Shown: positions 1-5,648 of the stretch, one piece after another
Numbering within the stretch: the stretch's first letter is position 1
Layout: every line of letters begins with the position of its first letter
Origin: Campylobacteraceae bacterium
GTDB taxonomy: Bacteria; Campylobacterota; Campylobacteria; Campylobacterales; Campylobacteraceae
DNA: 5,648 bases
Assembly (NCBI GenBank): GCA_031282125.1
Contig: JAITEH010000137.1
Span: 1 to 5,648 of the forward strand
Direction of reading: 5' to 3'
Notes under the pieces: model-generated
The model's database searches: none
What the model was told of the DNA's origin: nothing
Seen by the model: the letters and a program-made list of their open reading frames with translations, nothing else
Translations under genes and position numbers: made by a program

Positions 1-320
1 AACTCTCCATGAAGATGGATAACATCCAAGCTTCCCGCGCGCTCATGCAGATTGTCCACATTTTGCGTGATAACGGTAACTTTGAAACTGCTCTCAAGCC
101 CCGCTATAAGTTTATGACCGTCATTTGGCTCGACTTTGTCAAGCTGTGCGCGGCGTTCATTGTAAAATTTCGTCATCAAATCAGGATTTTTACGCCAACC
201 TTCGATGCTTGCGACTTCCATCACATTGTATTGTTCCCACAAACCGCCGCTGTCTCTAAAGGTGCTTATGCCGCTTTCAGCACTCATGCCAGCCCCCGTC
301 AAAAAAACAATCCGTTTCAT
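1..320 (-). CDS. cobB: Sir2-family NAD-dependent protein deacylase (class III sirtuin, CobB/SIRT5-like), C-terminal part outside window
   Basis: I translated this frame by hand from the ATG at 320-318; it stays open to the left edge, giving 106 codons. The N-terminus carries the NAD-binding signature TGAGMSAESGISTFRD (residues 8-23) followed by GGLW. Later come QNVDNLHERAGS (86-97) and HLHGE (102-106), whose His104 is the expected catalytic base. Tyr53 and Arg56 in FYNERR are spaced like the Tyr-x-x-Arg pair that class III sirtuins use to bind acidic acyl-lysines, so the enzyme may remove succinyl or malonyl as well as acetyl groups; that specificity is inferred. The zinc-binding module and the rest of the Rossmann fold, roughly the second half of a protein of about 230 residues, lie outside the window. 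The start overlaps the ruvX stop (ATGA), and AGGAG (326-330) sits 5 nt upstream, so the start is secure and translation is probably coupled to ruvX. It is expected to be cytoplasmic. The symbol is by family resemblance. Confidence 0.93.
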   Translation of the reverse strand, partial: MKRIVFLTGAGMSAESGISTFRDSGGLWEQYNVMEVASIEGWRKNPDLMTKFYNERRAQLDKVEPNDGHKLIAGLESSFKVTVITQNVDNLHERAGSLDVIHLHGE

Positions 321-697
321 CTTTGCTCCTCTTTGAATCTCTCCAAAATTATCACAGCCGCAAGAGAGTCTATGCGTCCGTCGCGCTTTTGTTTCACGAC
401 TCCCCTCATGCGCTCTTTGGCTTCCTCAGACGAAAAATCCTCGTCTACATAAACCACCCTGCCCTCAAATTTGAGCAGCGACACAAAGTGCTTGATGCGT
501 CTTGCCGTCTCTTCATTCGTCGGCAGTCCGACTACTAAAATTTCGGCTTTGTATTCATGCAAAAGTTCGTCCACATCGCGGGCGGCTTGGATTCTATTTT
601 GGCGCAGGACGGCGTTAAGCGGAGTTATAACGCCTCCATGAAGACAAACCGCCGCGCCGATACGCTTCAATCCTACGTCGATAGCTGCGATACTCAC
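317..697 (-). CDS. ruvX: RuvX/YqgF family nuclease (putative pre-16S rRNA nuclease, Holliday junction resolvase-like)
   Basis: This 126-residue protein is close to the usual size of the YqgF/RuvX family (about 135-140). It has the RNase H-like fold landmarks in order: AIDVGLKRIGAA (5-16, first acidic residue Asp7), ILVVGLPTNEE (53-63), VDEDFSSEEA (84-93) and RIDSLAAVIILERF (108-121, final acidic residue Asp110). The family usually has DER in the third motif; here it reads DED. YqgF of E. coli is implicated in 5'-end maturation of 16S rRNA, while other members were proposed to resolve Holliday junctions, so the in vivo role stays open. The start is GTG at 697-695, overlapping the dprA TGA in a GTGA quartet. 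No strong Shine-Dalgarno is seen, only a weak GAGAG about 10 nt upstream, which suggests it depends on ribosomes finishing dprA. Its own stop overlaps the sirtuin start. Cytoplasmic. Confidence 0.92.
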   Translation of the reverse strand: MSIAAIDVGLKRIGAAVCLHGGVITPLNAVLRQNRIQAARDVDELLHEYKAEILVVGLPTNEETARRIKHFVSLLKFEGRVVYVDEDFSSEEAKERMRGVVKQKRDGRIDSLAAVIILERFKEEQR

Positions 698-1467
698 GAT
701 ATTTTCACTCTCATGTCCGCTATTTCCAACTTACCAGCAAGTTCGTATTCGTAAATCTTATCGCCAAATCTCTTCAAACACTCATTCAGATCCGAATTTT
801 TAGCGCAAAACGCCAACAGTTCGTCTTTTTCGCCCTCTTCATTTATATTATTCTGCGGCGCGAACATCTTTACAAACTTGGCAAAATCTTCTATAACCTC
901 AGCTTGGGCATTTTTCACAAGCTGCGCCGTACCTTCGCTCTCACCGATTCTATGCGGGAAAACGTATATCGGCACGCCGCATTTTAGGGCGTATTCCGCA
1001 CTTCTCAACGAACCGCTGTTTAAATCCGCCTGCGCTATGACAAGCGCGTCGGATAACGCCACTACGATGCGATTTCGTAATACAAAATTATATTTTGACA
1101 TGATCGTATCTTGATTGTATTCGCTCATAAGCAGTCCGCTCTGCGCAATCTTTTTTAAAAGCGCAATGTTGATTTTCGGATAAAGCGTCTCAAGCGGCGT
1201 GGGCAGTACCGCTATAGTATTTGGCATAGCGCCTCTGTGAGCCGCCGCGTCCACTCCCATCGCGCCGCCGCTTACCACGACAACGCCTGACGCGCTTAGC
1301 ATGGAGCTTAGTTTTTCAGTCATATTTTTAGTGTACAAAAGAGCTCTTCTACTGCCTACAATAGCGACTTTTGTGCACTCTAAAAGTTCTAAATTGCCGA
1401 CTGCATAGAGCTCTTTTACGGGCTCATGTAACCCTAAAAGTCTCGTCGGCACCGCTATTTTCATCAC
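694..1467 (-). CDS. dprA: DNA-processing protein DprA (Smf family), short form
   Basis: DprA binds incoming single-stranded DNA during natural transformation and loads RecA on it. The 257-residue product lacks the N-terminal SAM-like domain of long DprA proteins and starts almost directly with the Rossmann-like domain: YAVGNLELL (21-29), VAIVGSRRA (34-42), SGGAMGVDAAAHRGAM (66-81), AVLPTPLETLYP (86-97), FVLRNRIVVALSDALVI (128-144) and SGSLRSAEYAL (151-161). The usual FPxRNR motif reads FVLRNR, and the PG after the next strand is PHRIGESEGT (171-180). A linker near 203-215 leads to a small C-terminal domain ending IYEYELAGKLEIAD (238-251), typical of the DML1-like winged helix. Two starts are possible: GTG at 1467-1465, or the adjacent ATG at 1464-1462. 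The ATG is better spaced from a weak AAAGA and overlaps the upstream stop as TGATG, so I slightly prefer it. The gene overlaps both neighbours and is probably translationally coupled. Presence suggests competence but does not prove it. Confidence 0.94.
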   Translation of the reverse strand: MMKIAVPTRLLGLHEPVKELYAVGNLELLECTKVAIVGSRRALLYTKNMTEKLSSMLSASGVVVVSGGAMGVDAAAHRGAMPNTIAVLPTPLETLYPKINIALLKKIAQSGLLMSEYNQDTIMSKYNFVLRNRIVVALSDALVIAQADLNSGSLRSAEYALKCGVPIYVFPHRIGESEGTAQLVKNAQAEVIEDFAKFVKMFAPQNNINEEGEKDELLAFCAKNSDLNECLKRFGDKIYEYELAGKLEIADMRVKIS

Positions 1468-2390
1468 AAATCTTTCAGATAAACAACTTCCACATCTTTC
1501 AAAACATTCAACGATTTTGCTATCGTATCAAGCGTTTTATCATGCGGATGTCCTATCGCTATCGCAAAACCTCTCTCTTTAGCCTTTTCTACGGCAATCA
1601 AAAGCTGTGCTTTGATGGCTTTTTCTTCTATTTCATTATCCAAAAACACATCTCTTTGCAGCAGCTTTCTGCCCTGTTCGGCAAAAATCTCAGGAGCTTT
1701 CGTCTGCGCTATGGTTCTGCTGTCCACAAATACCAAATCCAGCTCGTCCATGGCGTTAATGAGTCTTCTCATCGCGTCGATATCTGCGGTAAATTTACTG
1801 CCTGTGTGGTTGTTGTAATAAATAGCGCGCGGGAATTGCCGCTTAAAGACGGAGAGTTTTTCGAGTATCTCGTCATAACTGTCGCTTACCCAAATCGTAA
1901 CTGCCTCAGGACGTTCAAATTTCATAGCCTCCAAAGGCAGATGCACCATGTAAAATTCGCACCTCTTCGCCAACTCCGCCGAAAACGGCGCCTGCTGGCT
2001 TGGCGGCAAAAACGACGGCGTAATACGAAGCGGTATAGACAAAATCTTCTCTATCTGTTTTGGGAATGTAACGTCGTCTATGATAATCACAAGTTTTGGT
2101 TTTGTGCTTATCGGAAGAAGCGGCAAAGTTTCATTTGCATCTGTTATATTTACCGCATTGTCAGTCGTTTTTATCGGCGGCGTTACGGTTTGGTTTTTCT
2201 GGATATTTATCTGAACATTTGGTAATGGCGGCGGATTTTGCTTTATATACAGCATTGCCGTCACGATACTCGCGATTGACAATAAAATCACCGCTATGGC
2301 GGCTATGAGATAGAGGTTCGGCTTTTTGGATTTTTTGGTTTTAGTTTTTCTTGTGCGTTTTGGGACGCTTCTTCTGGGGGTGCGTATCAA
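1464..2390 (-). CDS. Membrane-anchored divergent polysaccharide deacetylase family protein (YibQ/DUF610-like)
   Basis: The 308-residue protein begins with a very basic cytoplasmic tail (residues 2-23, rich in Arg and Lys), then one hydrophobic segment at about 26-48 that should act as an uncleaved signal anchor. A Pro/Asn/Thr-rich linker (about 50-97) leads to a periplasmic catalytic-like domain. That domain shows the divergent polysaccharide deacetylase landmarks: VIIIDDV (101-107), HLPLEAM (150-156), NNHTGSKFT (193-201), VDSRT (222-226), RDVFLDN (246-252) and AIGHPH (278-283). Members are related to NodB-type carbohydrate deacetylases but lack the standard motif set, and substrate and activity are unproven; a peptidoglycan or envelope role is a guess. 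The start is TTG at 2390-2388, supported by AAGGA (2396-2400) 5 nt upstream and by the need to keep the basic tail before the membrane segment. It follows ilvC by 52 bp and overlaps the dprA start. Confidence 0.88.
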   Translation of the reverse strand: MIRTPRRSVPKRTRKTKTKKSKKPNLYLIAAIAVILLSIASIVTAMLYIKQNPPPLPNVQINIQKNQTVTPPIKTTDNAVNITDANETLPLLPISTKPKLVIIIDDVTFPKQIEKILSIPLRITPSFLPPSQQAPFSAELAKRCEFYMVHLPLEAMKFERPEAVTIWVSDSYDEILEKLSVFKRQFPRAIYYNNHTGSKFTADIDAMRRLINAMDELDLVFVDSRTIAQTKAPEIFAEQGRKLLQRDVFLDNEIEEKAIKAQLLIAVEKAKERGFAIAIGHPHDKTLDTIAKSLNVLKDVEVVYLKDL

Positions 2391-2395
2391 AAATG

Positions 2396-2400
2396 TCCTT
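2396..2400 (-). promoter_or_regulatory. Shine-Dalgarno deciding the TTG start of the deacetylase-family gene
   Basis: Read on the minus strand this is AAGGA, ending 5 nt before the TTG at 2390-2388. No ATG precedes the basic tail and membrane anchor in this frame, so the site fixes TTG as the start. It lies only a few bases beyond the intercistronic hairpin, so ribosome access could be affected by that structure. Confidence 0.7.
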
Positions 2401-2406
2401 AGATTT

Positions 2407-2434
2407 GGTAAATCCGCGTCAAAGCGGATTTACC
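2407..2434 (-). repeat. Intercistronic hairpin between ilvC and the deacetylase-family gene
   Basis: A perfect inverted repeat has arms GGTAAATCCGC (2407-2417) and GCGGATTTACC (2424-2434), leaving a 6-nt loop. Beyond the stem TTT (2404-2406) can pair with AAA (2436-2438) around a single bulged base, C2435. On the leftward mRNA it lies just after the ilvC stop (2445-2443). It is not followed by a U-run on that strand (AAATCTAAGG comes next), so it does not look like a standard intrinsic terminator. More likely roles are a 3' stabiliser of the ilvC message, a processing point, or partial attenuation that lowers expression of the genes beyond it. The structure is seen directly; the function is inferred. 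Confidence 0.75.
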
Positions 2435-2442
2435 CAAAAATA

Positions 2443-3486
<1,044 letters not shown>

Positions 3487-3495
3487 TTAGGGAAT

Positions 3496-3501
3496 ATTTT
3501 A
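3496..3501 (-). promoter_or_regulatory. Candidate -10 element for ilvC and the leftward unit
   Basis: On the minus strand the region reads ACGATAAAATATTCCC, giving TAAAAT as a -10 match about 30 nt upstream of the ilvC ATG. This would give a short leader of roughly 20-25 nt. No convincing -35 hexamer is present at 17 nt, which is common in Campylobacterota, where the -35 is poorly conserved. It is assigned by position and resemblance only. Confidence 0.4.
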
Positions 3502-3548
3502 TCGTATTTGACTTAGCCGATACTTTGAAAAAGCAATCCGTAAAGGTT

Positions 3549-3561
3549 TTGTAGATACAAT
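3549..3561 (+). promoter_or_regulatory. Candidate -10 element of rnr overlapped by a short palindrome
   Basis: TACAAT (3556-3561) follows a T-rich stretch (TTTTGTAGA), a layout like the housekeeping promoters of Campylobacterota. It would start transcription near 3568, leaving a leader of about 25 nt before the TTG of rnr. The bases TTGTA-GA-TACAA (3549-3560) form an inverted repeat with a 2-nt centre that overlaps this -10, so a repressor site is possible. At this size and in AT-rich DNA it could easily be chance. Confidence 0.4.
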
Positions 3562-3580
3562 ACGGTTTATTTTGAGTAAA

Positions 3581-3584
3581 AAGG
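3581..3584 (+). promoter_or_regulatory. Shine-Dalgarno deciding the TTG start of rnr
   Basis: AAGG, within AAAAAGG, ends 7 nt before the TTG at 3592-3594. The first in-frame ATG is codon 31, inside a stretch that already reads as the folded N-terminus of the protein. TTG is therefore the likely start. Confidence 0.65.
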
Positions 3585-3591
3585 TACGATT

Positions 3592-5538
3592 TTGGGCAAC
3601 GCGAAATCGCTTCTATTGTCACTCGCCGAGGGGCTGGACGCCGATAAAATTGACAAGGCGCATATATCTCTCGTAAACGAAATGGCAAAAAAAAATATCA
3701 TTAAACAGCAAAAAAATATCTACGAACTCAACTCCGACTACCGCGCAGGCAGGCTTGACGTATCGTCAAACGGCACGGGTTATCTGGAAACTTTCGGGCG
3801 CGAGGACAAAAAAGACCTCATCATAGAACCCAAGGATTTGGGCGGTGCGTCAAAAGGCGATATCGTCGTAGCCAAAAGAGTTTTTCCAAAAAGCGGCAGG
3901 ATAAAAGCAAAAGTCGTATTAATAGCGCAAAAAGGTTTTGACACTTATGTAGGAGTCGTCAACGGCGCGTCAATCGTCCAAAATATCAAAACCGCCCTTC
4001 CCATAACCGTAAACGCCTCAAAAAAATCGTTAAAACAACTCCCGCAAGGCACGCTCTTAAAGATAGAGAGTCTTACTGGAAACATTAAAGAGGTTTTGGG
4101 AGTTTTGAGCGACCCTGCGATGGATGAGAAAATCTCTTTGGCGCTTTTCGATAAAGAGGAGTTTTTCAGCAAACAAAGCGAAGAAGAGGCGAAAAGTCAC
4201 GGAAACGAAGTGGACAAATCGCTCTATCCGAACAGAGTCGATTTGACGCATTTGCCGTTTTGTACGATCGACCCAAACGACGCGAAAGACTTTGACGACG
4301 CGATATATTTTGACGAGAAAAACCTCGCCATATATGTGGCAATTGCCGACGTCAGCGAATACGTATATCCTTTCGGCAGTATAGACAAAGAGGCAAAAAG
4401 CAGAGGCTTTTCTATCTATTTTCCGCACAAATCAATCCCGATGCTGCCAAGAACTTTGAGCGAAAATATCTGCTCTTTGAAGCCAAATGTGGATAGACTC
4501 GTCTTCGGCTTCAAGATAATCTTGGACAAAACTACGTTTGAGCCTAAAAGCGAGGAGCTTTTCGAGGGTATCATTAACTCCAAGAAAAGATACACTTACG
4601 AGCTTGTAGATAAATTCTTAAACGGCTCCATGAGCGTCAAAGACAGCGTTGATGAAGAGATACTCTCATGGCTTATACCGCTTTTTAAACTTAGTGAAAA
4701 ACTCCGCGAAAAAAGGCTGCAAAACGCATTTTCGTTCCGCTCTTCGGAGATTAGAATGAAGTTAGATGAAGACCAAAATATCATCGAGACGAAAATAGAA
4801 GAGGAAACGCCCTCTCATGCGCTGATAGAAGAGTGTATGCTTCTGGCAAATAAAGCCGCCGCGAAGAAGATAAACTACGGCATTTTCCGCACTCATGAGC
4901 CGCCCGCTTTTGAAAAGATAGAGGGGCTGCTTGACGATTTGCTGACGGTAGGAATCGAAGCTAAATTTTTGCCCGAACTTCCCGCGCTCATCAGACAAAT
5001 CCAAAAGCAAGCAGACGAGATAGGCATAAGAAATGAAGTAGATAAACTCATCATCAAAAGCCAAAAACAAGCCTGTTATACGCCAGAGTGCAATGGGCAT
5101 TTCGGGCTTGGATTTCAGCGTTATGCACACTTCACTTCGCCCATACGCCGATACTCCGACCTCATACTTCACCGCATTTTAAAAGCGCAGTTAAAAGATG
5201 AAGATAAGCTTTTAAAATACCAGCTTGAAAACATAGACGCTCTTTGCGAAAATTTAAGCGACCTTGAGCGCGAGAGCGACAAAGTCGCATGGGACTTCAT
5301 GGATAGAAAATTTGCGCGCTGGGCAGCTTTGCACATAAATGAGAGTTTTGTCTGCAAAGTAACGGATGCTGGCAAAAATGCCGTGTCGGCGCTTGACGAC
5401 GAGCTTAAGGGGGCTAGGATATTTTTGATTAATGATGATTTGGAGTTATTTGAGAAGGTGAAAGTGCAGATACTTGCAAGCGACATAACCTCCGCAAGGA
5501 TAACAGGCAAAGTCGTAAAAAGGCTTGAGAGTGTATAA
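3592..5538 (+). CDS. rnr: RNase R/VacB family 3'-5' exoribonuclease, short form
   Basis: This RNB-family enzyme degrades RNA processively from the 3' end, acting in mRNA turnover and RNA quality control in the cytoplasm. The 648 residues are shorter than the roughly 800 of E. coli RNase R but in line with other Campylobacterota. A helical N-terminus of about 50 residues is followed by two cold-shock-like RNA-binding domains (about 52-110 and 113-175). The RNB domain spans about 215-532. TIDPNDAKDFDDAIYF (225-240) supplies the metal-binding Asp227, Asp233, Asp235 and Asp236; ENICSL (291-296), RTHEPP (433-438) and AHFTSPIRRYSDL (512-524) are the other conserved blocks. The C-terminal stretch (about 583-643) resembles only a weak S1 domain, and no long Lys-rich tail follows. 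The start is TTG with AAGG 7 nt upstream. It is transcribed away from ilvC, and holA begins inside its last codons. The catalytic residues look intact. Confidence 0.95.
   Translation: MGNAKSLLLSLAEGLDADKIDKAHISLVNEMAKKNIIKQQKNIYELNSDYRAGRLDVSSNGTGYLETFGREDKKDLIIEPKDLGGASKGDIVVAKRVFPKSGRIKAKVVLIAQKGFDTYVGVVNGASIVQNIKTALPITVNASKKSLKQLPQGTLLKIESLTGNIKEVLGVLSDPAMDEKISLALFDKEEFFSKQSEEEAKSHGNEVDKSLYPNRVDLTHLPFCTIDPNDAKDFDDAIYFDEKNLAIYVAIADVSEYVYPFGSIDKEAKSRGFSIYFPHKSIPMLPRTLSENICSLKPNVDRLVFGFKIILDKTTFEPKSEELFEGIINSKKRYTYELVDKFLNGSMSVKDSVDEEILSWLIPLFKLSEKLREKRLQNAFSFRSSEIRMKLDEDQNIIETKIEEETPSHALIEECMLLANKAAAKKINYGIFRTHEPPAFEKIEGLLDDLLTVGIEAKFLPELPALIRQIQKQADEIGIRNEVDKLIIKSQKQACYTPECNGHFGLGFQRYAHFTSPIRRYSDLILHRILKAQLKDEDKLLKYQLENIDALCENLSDLERESDKVAWDFMDRKFARWAALHINESFVCKVTDAGKNAVSALDDELKGARIFLINDDLELFEKVKVQILASDITSARITGKVVKRLESV
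5520..5523 (+). promoter_or_regulatory. Shine-Dalgarno for holA inside the end of rnr
   Basis: AAGG, within a run of A's, ends 7 nt before the GTG at 5531-5533. This supports an internal GTG start overlapping rnr by 8 bases in a different frame. Confidence 0.6.
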
Positions 5539-5648
5539 AAAAGAGTTTGACGCCATGCTTCTTGGCAAAAACATACCGCGCACTATCATGTTTTACGGCG
5601 CGTGCGATTATCAACTCTCACTTTTGGAAGACGAGATGCTCTCTGCAT
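5531..5648 (+). CDS. holA: DNA polymerase III subunit delta (HolA), N-terminal fragment cut by window edge
   Basis: The frame opened by GTG at 5531 stays open to the right edge (39 codons) and begins VYKKEFDAMLLGKNIPR, then TIMFYGACDYQLSLLEDEM. A short lead-in, a beta strand ending in an FYG-type turn and then a helix match the start of HolA, the clamp-loader delta subunit that opens the beta sliding clamp. The identification rests on this short N-terminus plus its place directly after rnr, an arrangement I recall from Campylobacterota, so it is good but not certain. An upstream AAGG 7 nt away supports the GTG. The 8-base overlap with rnr points to co-transcription and coupled translation. 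The remaining roughly 280 residues lie outside the window. Confidence 0.75.
   Translation, partial: MYKKEFDAMLLGKNIPRTIMFYGACDYQLSLLEDEMLSA

Noticed and set aside
9..452. Plus-strand open frame of 147 codons at the left edge
   Set aside because: It lies antisense to the sirtuin and the end of ruvX, both of which carry clear family motifs. No domain or Shine-Dalgarno supports it.
1371..2225. Long plus-strand open frame of 284 codons antisense to the deacetylase and dprA
   Set aside because: Its translation is rich in Arg, Cys, Phe and Tyr with no recognisable domain, and it lies opposite two clear family members, so it is a shadow frame.
2404..2438. The ilvC-distal hairpin as an intrinsic terminator on either strand
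   Set aside because: The bases after the stem are AAATCTAAGG on the minus strand and CAAAAATA on the plus strand, so neither has the needed U-run.

Overview
The window looks like an ordinary chromosomal housekeeping segment from a member of the Campylobacterota (Epsilonproteobacteria), perhaps a free-living sulfur-oxidiser type such as Sulfurimonas or Sulfuricurvum. This placement is inferred from three things: the short DprA, the short RNase R of about 650 residues followed directly by holA, and the run ilvC, divergent polysaccharide deacetylase, dprA, ruvX. The genus cannot be settled from this sequence alone. GC content looks moderate, coding is dense, and nothing suggests a mobile element, prophage, CRISPR array or RNA gene.

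There are two divergent transcription units separated by a 126-bp intergenic region (3466-3591). The leftward unit (minus strand) reads ilvC (ketol-acid reductoisomerase), a 52-bp gap holding a perfect 11-bp-stem hairpin, a membrane-anchored divergent polysaccharide deacetylase (YibQ/DUF610 family), dprA, ruvX (YqgF), and the N-terminal 106 codons of a class III sirtuin (CobB/SIRT5-like) cut off by the left edge. The last four genes are chained by stop/start overlaps of four bases or fewer, so they are almost certainly translated from one mRNA with coupling. The rightward unit reads rnr (RNase R/VacB family) and then the first 39 codons of holA (DNA polymerase III delta), which starts inside the end of rnr and runs off the right edge.

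Functionally the leftward unit mixes branched-chain amino-acid synthesis (IlvC), an envelope protein of uncertain role, DNA uptake and recombination (DprA), rRNA maturation or Holliday-junction-type nuclease activity (RuvX) and protein deacylation (sirtuin). The rightward unit couples RNA decay to a replication clamp-loader subunit. This is a mixed housekeeping operon structure, and I see no shared pathway that would make it a dedicated system. Non-ATG starts are frequent: TTG for the deacetylase and rnr, GTG for ruvX and holA, and GTG or ATG for dprA. Most are supported by well-placed Shine-Dalgarno sequences.

No convincing undescribed system was found. The points most worth a second look are the ilvC-distal hairpin, the sirtuin at the end of the dprA-ruvX chain, the degenerate C-terminus of RNase R, and a small palindrome overlapping the presumed rnr -10 box.
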